Assembly: GCA_018664075.1 (NCBI GenBank)
Contig: JABJOY010000015.1
Location: forward strand, 1-48,218
Reading direction: 5' to 3'
DNA: 48,218 bases
From: Porticoccaceae bacterium
GTDB lineage: Bacteria; Pseudomonadota; Gammaproteobacteria; Pseudomonadales; Porticoccaceae
The notes beneath the pieces are model-generated. The model worked only from the letters and a program-made list of their open reading frames with translations, made no database searches and had not been told where the DNA came from. Position numbers and translations under genes: made by a program. Positions 11,301 to 19,390 of this stretch are shown piece by piece (position 1 is the first letter of the stretch; each line of letters begins with the position of its first letter).

Positions 11301-12250
11301 AGAAAATTGGTCAACAGACTGTAGATCCCCGTACATTTTTTGCGGTGGACCTGTCGGTTGATCAGCTCAGAGTTGGCGATAAAGACTGGGGCTCCATTGC
11401 TCTAAAGTTACGTCCTGAGGTGTCTGGCGCAGCATTTAATAATATCAGCGGCAATCTGCTAGGCCTGCGCCCGGGTTTATCTGATGCGGAGCCGCCCACC
11501 GAGTTTTTCTGGAGCTTTGATGGTGAAACCCACAGCAGTAGGCTGATAGGCCCTGTTGCGGTGGATAATATTGGTGATATGTTTGTCAGCTTTGATATTG
11601 ATAAAGTGGTTGATAGCGAGTCTGGTAAATTAACCTTTGACCTTGCCTGGCAGGAGAAGCCCTGGGGCCTCAGCAGAGAAAATATCACTGGTGATTTTGA
11701 TATTAAATTAACCGATGGTAGTTTTTATAAATCTGCCGGTGGCGCTGGTGGTGCCCTGAAGCTGGTCAGCCTGTTTAATTTTGCTAATTGGCTGCGCCGT
11801 TTGCAGTTGGATTTCTCCGATGTGGTGGGGCAAAACCTTGAGTACAACAGGCTCAAGGGCAAGCTCCATTTTGAAAATGGTGTGGCCAGCCTCCGCGATC
11901 CGTTAAAAATGAATATGCCTTCTGGCCGCATGAGCATGGCGGGTGATTTTGATCTGGTCAATGAAACTGTGGATACCCGTCTGGTGGCAACATTGCCGGT
12001 GGCGACTAACCTGCCCTGGGTGGTGGCTATGATGGGCGGCCTACCCGCGGCTGCCGGTGTCTATGTCACCAGTAAGCTGGTTGAGAAGCAGGTTGATCGA
12101 CTGTCCAGTATTAGCTATGAAGTCACTGGGCCCTGGGATGATGTAAAGGTCTCGGTGGATAAGATCTTTGCCGCAGAGCTAAAAGGGACATCTGAAAGCG
12201 GGCAGCCTGAAAAGGACAGGGCGGTTAGCGAACAAACTCCAGATCAGTAG
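8336..12250 (+). CDS. yhdP: AsmA-like inner-membrane protein YhdP (TIGR02099 type)
   Basis: A 1304-residue protein with one N-terminal membrane segment (about residues 15-33) and a very long periplasmic part rich in beta structure, as in the bridge-like AsmA/VPS13-type lipid transporters. In E. coli, YhdP with TamB and YdbH moves phospholipids to the outer membrane. The N-terminal IIGTVILLVIGRQTIGSIDQ and the C-terminal AsmA-type region (SGRMSMAGDFDLVNETVDT, near 1195) are recognisable. It overlaps nothing but follows rng by three bases, and a nitrilase gene follows by 15 bases. The order rng-yhdP-nit is conserved. Confidence 0.93.
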   Translation: MNHSLVKITKLASLWFWRFAALLIIGTVILLVIGRQTIGSIDQLRPTLQSIITDSSGLQVNLGRLQGEWPRLVPILDVEAVEVIADNGEVAISLDHGRANLDVLNSLKYGSPIWRELTVDRLVLNVREDRQGRWNINGLDGESKTDLKLILDPLFYSRLIRMKLVIVNLEFFSGKQLQMRSDEVRLENDSDFHRAELSLRLSDQETPAYLLLEGVGDPSDLESFHADGYLQLNGFNISQPVVELTRSLLPQLFANLKEFEARTSGELWFDIHPGGGLDFEGELAVSEVPLDWLAEVPPLENIYTGITGWFTPGSDWGLRLQGFDFAWSDSDIKPLDMVFTQRLGSRWRDFDVSVNRLDLNVLTDLLRQTRLPADRLLNIIDQVRPEGSLRALTLGQNEKGYYASANLQSINMQNYKGAPALKGVDGYLEVHGQGGLFHIADSDGFDVWFTKVYRDYLHVDSAEGTIYLDWQSEQKTLKVESEPVKTVVDAGTSHIMFSVEQQFHSEGLPPEVNLVIGGRDIDASYSKQYLPYKMPETLRKWLKTAIVGGNVKDFALAYRAGAPRNDVGSRTSQMLFRAEDTTIDYHPDWPGLRDLDTEVLVDDGYVQSSISSGLVGDNTIVAATAEYDSAMPPEQRILIVDGTVTGSLAHGVDFLAQSPVKKNLGPLASWDLAGKADSRMQLRIPLGIKSKNTLAKAEYTVSTQLADARLAIPDSPIAMTEVNGDIKFSAADGLQSDNITATFWQEPLTAKLYKTGSEQKIAIQTEVKPESIGQLVKFPWPEVLVGNVAIDGLLSIPPASAEGGVNLALSSQLQGTEIRLPEPLALSAADQRSMNMTIFFTPELARIETSLGEELTAEMYFSEGALTQGLVLYDRADVSSQPGELLVAAYMPTTDLQIWMPVVELFSPKSAEPRLSSWEPVFDLNFDRLELATFELNQIEARISASDRVTQIAFSSDLADGLLELATDEQQVPRLSLSRLHLPSALLEEKIGQQTVDPRTFFAVDLSVDQLRVGDKDWGSIALKLRPEVSGAAFNNISGNLLGLRPGLSDAEPPTEFFWSFDGETHSSRLIGPVAVDNIGDMFVSFDIDKVVDSESGKLTFDLAWQEKPWGLSRENITGDFDIKLTDGSFYKSAGGAGGALKLVSLFNFANWLRRLQLDFSDVVGQNLEYNRLKGKLHFENGVASLRDPLKMNMPSGRMSMAGDFDLVNETVDTRLVATLPVATNLPWVVAMMGGLPAAAGVYVTSKLVEKQVDRLSSISYEVTGPWDDVKVSVDKIFAAELKGTSESGQPEKDRAVSEQTPDQ

Positions 12251-12265
12251 AAATAGGGACCTCTT

Positions 12266-13081
12266 ATGAGCATTGCTGTTGCTGCGATTCAATTTAAACC
12301 CCAGGCATCTGTGGATGCCAATTTGCACTGTGCTGAGAATTTTCTTCAGCAGGCGGCGGAGGCTGGCTGCCAGTTAGCGGTGCTGCCGGAAAACTTTGCC
12401 TATTATGGTCAGGCGGATTTATTACAGGCTGGCCGAGCTGAGTCTGATGAGCAGGGCCCGGTGCGCCAGTTTCTGGCTGAGCAGGCTGTACGGCATGATA
12501 TGTGGCTGGTGGCTGGGACTGTCCCTGTGGCCGGGCCCAGCCCACGGCCCAGTGCCCGGTGCTTTTTGCTCAGTCCAAAAGGTGAGGTTGTTGATCATTA
12601 CGACAAGATTCATCTGTTTGATGTCGATGTGACCGTTGATGGTCACAACCGAAGTTACCGTGAATCTGACGATTACAGTGCTGGCAAGCGGGTGACGGCG
12701 GTGCGCACCGATCTGGCGATACTTGGTTTGACCGTTTGCTATGACCTCAGATTTGCTGAACTGTACCGTAAACTGGCCGATGCTGAGGCACAGATTATTA
12801 CCGTGCCGGCAGCCTTTACCGCGGCTACGGGCAAAGATCATTGGCAGGTGCTGTTGCGTGCCCGGGCGATTGAAAATCAATGCTTTGTGATTGGTGCCAA
12901 TCTGGTGGACCGGGAGCATAAGCGCCGAGGTCTGTGGGGTGGTAGCTGCATTATTGACCCCTGGGGCAAGGTACTTGCGTCCATGGAAGACGAGGTGGGT
13001 GCGGTGATTGCCGAGATCGATCTGGGCAAGATCGAGCAGCTCAGGGCTGAGATGCCTGTTGCCGAACACCGCCGCCTCTAA
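12266..13081 (+). CDS. Carbon-nitrogen hydrolase (Nit1-type amidase)
   Basis: A 271-residue nitrilase-superfamily amidase with the full triad: Glu42 (LPENF), Lys114 (YDKIHLFDVDV) and Cys158 (LTVCYDLRF). The sequence resembles Nit1 / deaminated-glutathione amidase more than true nitrilases, and the same gene follows yhdP in Pseudomonas. The likely role is repair of a side-product amide such as deaminated glutathione; the exact substrate is inferred. It is the last plus-strand gene of the mre cluster and converges on darP. tldD, which normally comes next, is absent. Confidence 0.88.
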   Translation: MSIAVAAIQFKPQASVDANLHCAENFLQQAAEAGCQLAVLPENFAYYGQADLLQAGRAESDEQGPVRQFLAEQAVRHDMWLVAGTVPVAGPSPRPSARCFLLSPKGEVVDHYDKIHLFDVDVTVDGHNRSYRESDDYSAGKRVTAVRTDLAILGLTVCYDLRFAELYRKLADAEAQIITVPAAFTAATGKDHWQVLLRARAIENQCFVIGANLVDREHKRRGLWGGSCIIDPWGKVLASMEDEVGAVIAEIDLGKIEQLRAEMPVAEHRRL

Positions 13082-13098
13082 TTATGGGCTGTAATTGG

Positions 13099-13605
13099 CT
13101 ACTCAGTAATCTCGCGCAGGTAGGCAAATAGTTTTCGCGCCGCCGCCGGTGGTTTTTTTGATTCTCTCTCGCGATTGGCTTGGCGCTGCAGATTACGCAG
13201 CTGCTGCCGGTCGGCCTCGGGATGCTGTTGAACAAATTCTTCTATTACTGGGCTGCCCTGGGCAATTAAACGGTCCCGCCAGTTTTCCAGCTGTGCAAAA
13301 TGCTGACGATAGGTCTGGGATTGGTGATCCATTTTTTCTAGGGTGTGGGTAATAAACTCAGTATCGGCGGTGCGCATAAGCTTGCCAATATATTGCAGGT
13401 GACGGCGCTTGGCCTCTCGGCTCTTGAGTCTGCGCGCTTCATAGATAGCTTCTTTGAGGTTTTCCGGCAGATCAAACTTCTGCAGTTTACCTTCGGGCAT
13501 ATCCACCAGTTGGGCACCCATATCCTGCAGTGCCTGACTGTCCCGTTTAAGTTGGGATTTGCTTGGACCGTCCCATTCTGGTGGATCAATTTCTGTATCT
13601 ATCAT
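13099..13605 (-). CDS. darP: Ribosome biogenesis factor DarP (YjgA, DUF615)
   Basis: DarP joins late 50S precursors and helps fold the peptidyl-transferase region of 23S rRNA. The 168-residue protein has the family's charged N-terminus (PPEWDGPSKSQLKRDSQALQ) and the KLQKFDLPENLKEAIYEAR and RRHLQYIGKLMR segments. Its ATG overlaps the mgtE stop (ATGA), implying coupling to mgtE. In Pseudomonas this gene sits between tldD and pmbA in the nit cluster; here it is on the opposite strand and neither flanking peptidase gene is present. Confidence 0.93.
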   Translation of the reverse strand: MIDTEIDPPEWDGPSKSQLKRDSQALQDMGAQLVDMPEGKLQKFDLPENLKEAIYEARRLKSREAKRRHLQYIGKLMRTADTEFITHTLEKMDHQSQTYRQHFAQLENWRDRLIAQGSPVIEEFVQQHPEADRQQLRNLQRQANRERESKKPPAAARKLFAYLREITE

Positions 13606-14948
13606 GACAAAAACACTGTTGCTAGACCGAGAAAAGAGACAAACCCGACAATATCAGTGACTGTGGTCAGAATCACTGTGCCGGCCAGTGCTGGATCTAT
13701 ATTGATCGAGCGCAACAGCACTGGGAGTAATGTGCCGGTAATGGCCGCGGCGGTCAGGTTAATAGCCATGGCTGCTCCAATAATAAGTGCCATGGTGGAA
13801 TCCTGGAACCACAGAGATACCACGGTACCAGCGACCATCGCGTAGAGCATGCCGTTGAGAGCACCGACGGTAAATTCTTTGCTCAGCAGCCACGATAGGT
13901 TGCTGCGTTCAACCTGACCCAGAGCCATGCCGCGAATAACGACAGTCAATGTCTGACTGCCGGCCACACCTCCCATGCTGGCAACGATGGGCATCAGAAT
14001 GGCCAGTGCGACCACTTTATCCAGGGTGCCTTCAAACAGGCTGATGGCGGTGGAGGCGATTATTGCGGTGATCAGGTTAACGCCAAGCCAGACTGCGCGC
14101 CGGGGCGCGGTGCGGCTGATGGATGAAAAGGTGTCCTCGGTGTCGCTCAAACCAGCCATGGCCAATAATGAATGGTCGGCATCTTCAACAATAACGTCAA
14201 CCACGTCATCAATGGTGATGCGCCCGAGAAGATGATTGTTGTCATCGATCACTGGCGCGGAGACCAGATCCTGACGCTGGAACAGCTGGGCTACGTCCGA
14301 GTCGATGAGGTTGACATGTATGGCCTGGACTTCGGTATTCATTACTTCTCGCACTGTGGTGGTGGGGCTCGAGGTGAGCAGCTTGCCCAGTGCCAGATTG
14401 CCGAGAAATAAATCATTGCGGCTGACCACAAACAGGTTGTCAGTCAGGTCGGGGATTTCATCAAAGCGGCGTAGGTAGCGTAGCACTACATCCACCGTGA
14501 TATCTGGTCGCACGGTGATGATCTCGGTGTCCATTAGACCACCGGCGGTTTCTTCATCGTAAGTAAGCACTGACTCTACACGCTGCCGATCCTGCACGGA
14601 CATAGCCTGCAGGACTTCGGGAATCATCTGATCAGGCAGTTGCTGGAGAATATCGACAATATCATCGACATCCAGTCCCTCGGTCAGGGACGCGACTTCC
14701 GCGCCGTCCATTTCATTGAGGAATTCGAGCTGGATTTCATCGGATAGCTCTTGCAGTACTTCACCGGATATCTCTGGATCAACCAGCTCCCAGAGAATAT
14801 GGCGGAACTTTGGCGGTGCGGTTTCAAGCTGGTGGGCGACATCCGGGGGTGACAGATTATTGAGAATATGACGAACCTGATTCAACGTGACTGCATCAAT
14901 GGCAGTGCCCAGCTTAGCCAGTAGGTTGTTGTCTTTGGTTTCGGTCAT
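13602..14948 (-). CDS. mgtE: Magnesium transporter MgtE
   Basis: MgtE is a Mg2+-gated channel for Mg2+ uptake. The 448-residue protein has the N-terminal superhelical domain (about residues 20-130; LEFLNEMDGAEVASL), two CBS domains (about 135-260; MDTEIITVRPDITV and LLGRITIDDVVDVI), and five C-terminal membrane segments (about 285-448) with the pore motif PIVASMGGVAGSQTLTVVIRG. Mg2+ binding between the N and CBS domains closes the pore in known homologues. A 106-base gap separates it from ptsO upstream, so it may have its own promoter, but I see no metal riboswitch there. Confidence 0.95.
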   Translation of the reverse strand: MTETKDNNLLAKLGTAIDAVTLNQVRHILNNLSPPDVAHQLETAPPKFRHILWELVDPEISGEVLQELSDEIQLEFLNEMDGAEVASLTEGLDVDDIVDILQQLPDQMIPEVLQAMSVQDRQRVESVLTYDEETAGGLMDTEIITVRPDITVDVVLRYLRRFDEIPDLTDNLFVVSRNDLFLGNLALGKLLTSSPTTTVREVMNTEVQAIHVNLIDSDVAQLFQRQDLVSAPVIDDNNHLLGRITIDDVVDVIVEDADHSLLAMAGLSDTEDTFSSISRTAPRRAVWLGVNLITAIIASTAISLFEGTLDKVVALAILMPIVASMGGVAGSQTLTVVIRGMALGQVERSNLSWLLSKEFTVGALNGMLYAMVAGTVVSLWFQDSTMALIIGAAMAINLTAAAITGTLLPVLLRSINIDPALAGTVILTTVTDIVGFVSFLGLATVFLS

Positions 14949-15054
14949 GGTCTGTTCCCTAGCTAAACCTGCGTTGCGCGGTTACGGGGACATTTTAGCG
15001 GGCTATGGTGCTTACGGATAGGATTAACTGAAACTTAGCCGGTTATGGCTGAAT

Positions 15055-15324
15055 TTATTCCCCTTCACCAAAATAATCTGCCAGCAGCTGGGTGATTTCA
15101 TCACAGGCGGCCTGTTCGTCGGCGCCGTCGAACTCGAAGGTCAGCTCTGTACCCTGGCTGGCTGCCAGTAACATCAGCGACATAATACTTTTGGCATCCA
15201 CCAATGGCTCCTGTTTGCCGATACGAATGGCACAGGCATAATGGCCTGCGGCTGCGGCCAGTTTGGTGGCGGCGCGGGCATGCAGTCCCAGCTTATTGAT
15301 TACCGGTAGTTGGCAGCGAATCAT
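15055..15324 (-). CDS. ptsO: Nitrogen PTS phosphocarrier protein NPr
   Basis: An HPr-like phosphocarrier of the nitrogen phosphotransferase system that passes phosphate from PtsP (EI-Ntr) to PtsN. The 89-residue protein has the phospho-accepting His15 in NKLGLHARAA and the conserved region around the regulatory serine (DAKSIMSLMLLAAS). It follows rapZ by 19 bases in the conserved rpoN-hpf-ptsN-rapZ-ptsO order, which separates it from the sugar PTS HPr. Confidence 0.95.
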   Translation of the reverse strand: MIRCQLPVINKLGLHARAATKLAAAAGHYACAIRIGKQEPLVDAKSIMSLMLLAASQGTELTFEFDGADEQAACDEITQLLADYFGEGE

Positions 15325-15343
15325 GACTGTCTATGCCTCTGCA

Positions 15344-16204
15344 TCAGGCGCTCAACTCTTTGTGGACGACTTTTACAAAGGGCTGCTGCTGAGAAAAATG
15401 CTCATAGAGTCTGTTGGCCAGATACACGGAGCGATGCTGGCCGCCAGTACAGCCAATGGAGACGGTCATATAGCTGCGATTATTGGTTTGGAATTTGGGG
15501 ATCCAGCGTGTCAGGAAGCCGATTATATCGGCCAGCATTGAGGCGACATCCACCTGGGATTCCAGGAATTCAATTACTTCGGGGTCATTGCCTGTCTGGG
15601 TGCGCAACTCCAGCTTCCAGTATGGGTTGGGCAGGCAGCGAACATCAAAAACAAAGTCTGAGTCACTGGGCACGCCCCGTTTAAAGCCAAAGCTTTCAAA
15701 CAAAATCGACATGCTTTCGCGATTGTCTGGCACCACGGTATTTTTGATTAGATCCCGGAGCTGGTGCAACGATAGCCCTGAGGTGTCGATGGCGCGATCA
15801 GAAATGTCCGATATGGGCGTCAACATTTCCTTTTCCAGCTCAATGGCTTCTTTGAGGCTAATTGATTCGCTGCTCAGAGGATGTTTGCGCCTTGTTTCGC
15901 TGTAGCGGCGCAGCAGATCATTGCGTCGTGCCTGCAGAAAAATAACATCCACGGCGACACCAGTATCTTCGATATCATTGAGCATGTGGGGTATTTTGCT
16001 CAAATCACCCACCAGATTGCGGGCATCAATACCCACTGCAAGCATTAGCTCGTTGTTCCCTGGTTCATCTTTTAGCTGAGTGACCAGTTCCGATAATAGG
16101 CTCGCTGGAAGATTGTCAATGCAGGTAAAGCCGACATCCTCGAGGATATTCAGTGCGGAGGTTTTGCCGGATCCGGAGCGACCGCTGATGATAACCAGGC
16201 GCAT
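15344..16204 (-). CDS. rapZ: RNase adapter / nucleotide-binding protein RapZ
   Basis: RapZ binds GlmZ-type small RNAs and presents them to RNase E in enteric bacteria, sensing glucosamine-6-phosphate. The 286-residue protein has a Walker A P-loop at residues 8-15 (GRSGSGKT), a Walker B-like DVIFLQA segment near 89-95, and the C-terminal IGCTGGQHRSVYLANRL motif at about 250-266. The stop of ptsN lies two bases before the ATG. Whether a GlmZ-like RNA exists in this organism cannot be told; only the protein family is certain. Confidence 0.95.
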   Translation of the reverse strand: MRLVIISGRSGSGKTSALNILEDVGFTCIDNLPASLLSELVTQLKDEPGNNELMLAVGIDARNLVGDLSKIPHMLNDIEDTGVAVDVIFLQARRNDLLRRYSETRRKHPLSSESISLKEAIELEKEMLTPISDISDRAIDTSGLSLHQLRDLIKNTVVPDNRESMSILFESFGFKRGVPSDSDFVFDVRCLPNPYWKLELRTQTGNDPEVIEFLESQVDVASMLADIIGFLTRWIPKFQTNNRSYMTVSIGCTGGQHRSVYLANRLYEHFSQQQPFVKVVHKELSA

Positions 16205-16206
16205 AG

Positions 16207-16674
16207 CTAACTCGAGCGCTCCAGCTTTGTTGCTGTGGCGTAGAGTTCTTCATTGTTGCTGCACTGGCGCAGAGATTGGCGAGAGTCGTCATCCTGCATC
16301 AATGCGGCGATTCTGGCCAATGTGGCCAGATGTTCGTCGTTTTTCTCCTCTGGAACGACCAGAGCAAAAATTAAATCTACAGGCTTATCGTCCTGGGCAT
16401 CGAAGTCGATGGGCTTTTCCAGTTTGATCAGGCAGCCGTGAATACGCCTGAAGCCGGAAGCGCGACAGTGGGGTATGGCGACTCCTTCCCCTATGCCTGT
16501 GCTGCCCAGACGCTCCCGGGCAACCAGGCTGTGGAACAACTGATCGGTCTGCTCTGTATCACCACCCAGTTGCTGGGTAATAAACGCCGATAAATTTTCC
16601 AATACTCGTTTTTTGCTGGCGCCTGGCAAATTGCACAGTGTCATGTCCGGCGTCAGCACATCAGTTATTTTCAT
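16207..16674 (-). CDS. ptsN: Nitrogen PTS EIIA component PtsN
   Basis: PtsN is the terminal phosphoacceptor of the nitrogen PTS and regulates potassium transport and other targets through its phosphorylation state. The 155-residue EIIA-fructose-type domain carries the active His69 in GVAIPHCRA. It is spaced 8 bases from hpf and 2 bases from rapZ, inside the rpoN operon. Confidence 0.96.
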   Translation of the reverse strand: MKITDVLTPDMTLCNLPGASKKRVLENLSAFITQQLGGDTEQTDQLFHSLVARERLGSTGIGEGVAIPHCRASGFRRIHGCLIKLEKPIDFDAQDDKPVDLIFALVVPEEKNDEHLATLARIAALMQDDDSRQSLRQCSNNEELYATATKLERSS

Positions 16675-16682
16675 GGACTGGG

Positions 16683-16970
16683 TTAATGGCCTCGGTGTTT
16701 TTCTTTGTGCTTGATAAGCTGGCGATCCAGTTTGTCGGTCAGGGCATCAATTGCTGCATACATGTCTTCATGTTCTGCGTTGGCAAATAGTTCTGCCCCA
16801 GCAACATGTACGGTGGCCTCTGCTTTTTGTACCAGTTTTTCGACGGTGAGAATAACGGCGGTGCTGGTTATCTGCTCGTAATGCCTTTCAAGTTTGGATA
16901 GTTTGGTGGTGACATAGTTACGTATAGGGTCGGTGATATCTAAATGGTGTCCACTGATGGTCATTTGCAT
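16683..16970 (-). CDS. hpf: Short ribosome hibernation promoting factor Hpf
   Basis: The 95-residue protein is a sigma-54 modulation / S30AE-family domain that binds the 30S decoding centre and promotes 100S dimers in stationary phase. It begins MQMTISGHHLDITDPIRNYV and contains the ADAxVHVAGAELFANAEHEDMYAAID-type region. It lacks the C-terminal extension of long HPF. An AAGGAG ribosome-binding site lies 7 bases before the first of two in-frame ATGs. It lies 12 bases after rpoN, the conserved position. Confidence 0.95.
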   Translation of the reverse strand: MQMTISGHHLDITDPIRNYVTTKLSKLERHYEQITSTAVILTVEKLVQKAEATVHVAGAELFANAEHEDMYAAIDALTDKLDRQLIKHKEKHRGH

Positions 16971-16982
16971 GCAATTCTCCTT

Positions 16983-18575
16983 TTACTTGGCATTTTCGAA
17001 TCGTTTCCTTTGGCTCGACGAGGGGATTCCCATGCTTTCGCGATATTTGGCGACAGTTCGTCGGGCAACTTGAATTCCCTGCTCCTCAAGAAGAGAGGTG
17101 AGCTTGTTATCACTCAGGGGTTTGGCGGGTTGTTCTGCACTAATCATTGTTTTTAGGATAGCGCAAACTGCAGTGGATGAACACTCCCCTCCGCCAGATG
17201 TGCCGACATGGCTGGAAAAGAAATATTTCAGCTCAAAGATTCCCTGGGGTGTGGCCAGATATTTGCTGGTGGTGACCCGGGAAATGGTCGACTCATGGAG
17301 ATCCAGTTTGGTGGCAATATCTGACAGAACCATGGGCTTCATGGCTATGGGACCATGATCCAAAAAGCCCTGTTGCAGATCGATAATGGTAATGGCAACG
17401 CGCATCAATGTCTCATTGCGGCTTTCAAGACTGCGCAAAAACCAGCGGGCTTCGGCGAGGTTGTTCTTTAAAAACTGCTTTTCATCGCTGTTATCTGAGC
17501 GATTTATCAGGTTGCTGTAGGTGTCGTTGATACGCAACTTGGGCATATTGCTGTCATTGAGCTGTACTCGCCAGCGCCCGGCGATTTTCTCTACATACAC
17601 ATCTGGAGCAATATACTCCGCTTCGTTCACTGCCAGCACTTCGCCGGGACGGGGATTAAGGCTGCGGATCAGCAGTAGCGCTTCTTGCAGATCATCACAG
17701 CTGTAGCCGGTTTTTTTGCTCAGGCGATTGATATCAACTGAGGCGATATCTTCGAGAAACTCGTTGACCAGTCGTATGGCCTGAGCCAGGTAGGCGGTTT
17801 CATCACTTAGTTGGTTGAGCTGGATAAGCAGGCATTCTTTGATATTGCGACCAAATATTCCGGGTGGGTCAAACTGCTGCAGGCGGTGCAATACGGCTTC
17901 GAGTTCGTCATCCTCAAGACTATCGGTTAGCTCGGGGCCGTCTGTTGTCTCAAGGCTGTCTATTGGCTCAGGGCTGTTCCCCAAACCCTGGGGCTGGATA
18001 TGAGCGGTGATCTCGCGCAGATCTTCGTTGATCAGGCCGCTGTTATCGATAGAGTCGATAAAGGCTTCGGCGATTTCGCGGTCACGATCTGAAAACGGTG
18101 TCAGGTTGAGTTGCCAGTGCAGATGGTCTTGCAGTGATTCTGTGACTTGAAAAACTTGCTCCAGATTAACTTCGGCGCCAGTGCTACTGGAAGAGCTGCT
18201 GGATGAACTATGGTCATCCCAGTTAGCGTCTACAGGGAGATCCTGATGGCTATCCTGTTCCCAGGGAGTGTCGGCTTCAGCTTCGGTAACGGTTTGCTCG
18301 GTGGCATCGGCAGCGGTCTGGTGGGCGCTGGGATCATCGCTGTTGAAGTCGATATCACCATCGCTGTCAATATAGTCTGAGGTTGGTGCCTCTTCTTTGC
18401 TGCTATTGGTGCGGCCGTCGTCTTCGTCCATTTCCAGCAACGGATTGTTATAGAGTTGTTCGATAACTTCCTGACGCAATTCCAGAGTCGACAGCTGCAA
18501 CAGGCGAATGGCCTGCTGCAATTGCGGTGTCATCGTCAGCTGTTGGCTGATCTTGAGTTGAAGACCTGGACGCAT
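16983..18575 (-). CDS. rpoN: RNA polymerase sigma-54 factor
   Basis: Sigma-54 directs activator-dependent transcription from -24/-12 promoters. The 530-residue protein has glutamine-rich region I (LKISQQLTMTPQLQQAIRLL, residues 7-26), an extended acidic region II (about 48-230), the core-binding domain, a helix-turn-helix (IATKLDLHESTISRVTTSKY) and the RpoN box ARRTVAKYRE at 504-513. Region II is unusual: nine consecutive serines at 123-131 and internally repetitive acidic SLE/TDG units near 205-225. No clear Shine-Dalgarno precedes the ATG; the start is fixed by the conserved region I. Confidence 0.97.
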   Translation of the reverse strand: MRPGLQLKISQQLTMTPQLQQAIRLLQLSTLELRQEVIEQLYNNPLLEMDEDDGRTNSSKEEAPTSDYIDSDGDIDFNSDDPSAHQTAADATEQTVTEAEADTPWEQDSHQDLPVDANWDDHSSSSSSSSSTGAEVNLEQVFQVTESLQDHLHWQLNLTPFSDRDREIAEAFIDSIDNSGLINEDLREITAHIQPQGLGNSPEPIDSLETTDGPELTDSLEDDELEAVLHRLQQFDPPGIFGRNIKECLLIQLNQLSDETAYLAQAIRLVNEFLEDIASVDINRLSKKTGYSCDDLQEALLLIRSLNPRPGEVLAVNEAEYIAPDVYVEKIAGRWRVQLNDSNMPKLRINDTYSNLINRSDNSDEKQFLKNNLAEARWFLRSLESRNETLMRVAITIIDLQQGFLDHGPIAMKPMVLSDIATKLDLHESTISRVTTSKYLATPQGIFELKYFFSSHVGTSGGGECSSTAVCAILKTMISAEQPAKPLSDNKLTSLLEEQGIQVARRTVAKYRESMGIPSSSQRKRFENAK

Positions 18576-18608
18576 AGGTTGTTATTACTACAAAAAAGAC
18601 CAGATGCA

Positions 18609-18638
18609 ATTTTAGTGCCGAGTTATGGCTGCTGGCAA
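18609..18638 (-). promoter_or_regulatory. Candidate sigma-70 promoter for rpoN
   Basis: Read on the minus strand: TTGCCA (18638-18633), an 18-base spacer, then TAAAAT (18614-18609), about 34 bases before the rpoN ATG. It sits in the 89-base gap between lptB and rpoN. Box match is moderate; the rpoN operon is also likely read through from the lpt genes. Confidence 0.4.
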
Positions 18639-18664
18639 TGCTGGATTTGCGAATTACCCCATTA

Positions 18665-19390
18665 TTACAGGGTAAAGTGCTCTCCAAGGTAGGTTTTGCG
18701 CACTTTTGCGTCGCTGAGGATATGTTCTGTCGTGCCTTCGGCAATAACATGGCCTTCACCGATAATATAGGCATGCTCGCAGATATCCAATGTTTCACGC
18801 ACATTGTGGTCGGTGATCAGCACACCAATACCTTTGTCCCGCAGGTGGCGGATAATACCTTTGATGTCATTGACCGAGATGGGGTCAACCCCGGCAAAGG
18901 GCTCATCCAGCAAAATAAACTGTGGGTCTGCAGCCAGTGCCCGAGCAATTTCGACGCGTCGTCGCTCTCCCCCTGAGAGGCTCATGCCAATGTTTTTCGC
19001 CAGGTGAGAAATGTGGAATTCATGCATTAACTCCTCGAGGCGGTGGTTGCGCTGCTGGCGGCTGAGTTCGCTACGGGTTTCCAGAATAGCCAGTATATTG
19101 TTTTCGACACTCATTTTTCTGAAGATTGAGGGTTCCTGGGGGAGATAGCCGAGTCCGCGCTGGGCGCGACCATGCATGGGCAGGGAGGTGATATCCACAT
19201 TATCGACGGTCACCGTGCCGCCATCCTGACCCACAAGGCCGATAATCATGTAGAAGCAGGTGGTTTTACCTGCGCCGTTAGGGCCCAGCAAGCCGACAAT
19301 TTCACCCTGTTTAACTGACAGCGAGACATCTTTTACCACTGGGCGCTTGGCATAGGATTTGGCCAGATTCTGTGCTTCTAAAATTGCCAT
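18665..19390 (-). CDS. lptB: LPS export ABC transporter ATPase LptB
   Basis: LptB is the cytoplasmic ATPase that powers extraction of lipopolysaccharide by LptFG and its passage through LptC-LptA to LptDE. The 241-residue protein has Walker A GPNGAGKT at 36-43, the signature LSGGE at 138-142 and Walker B FILLDEP at 158-164, followed by the H-loop ITDHNV. Its ATG overlaps the lptA stop (TAATG). Confidence 0.97.
   Translation of the reverse strand: MAILEAQNLAKSYAKRPVVKDVSLSVKQGEIVGLLGPNGAGKTTCFYMIIGLVGQDGGTVTVDNVDITSLPMHGRAQRGLGYLPQEPSIFRKMSVENNILAILETRSELSRQQRNHRLEELMHEFHISHLAKNIGMSLSGGERRRVEIARALAADPQFILLDEPFAGVDPISVNDIKGIIRHLRDKGIGVLITDHNVRETLDICEHAYIIGEGHVIAEGTTEHILSDAKVRKTYLGEHFTL

Noticed and set aside
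14949-15054. Magnesium riboswitch or metal-responsive leader before mgtE.
   Set aside because: The 106-base gap shows no recognisable M-box-like structure, and only a weak TAAAAT -10 candidate without a matching -35.
18170-18210. Serine run in rpoN as a slippage or sequencing artefact.
   Set aside because: The nine codons are mixed AGT/AGC/TCA/TCC/TCT, and the frame is intact on both sides.
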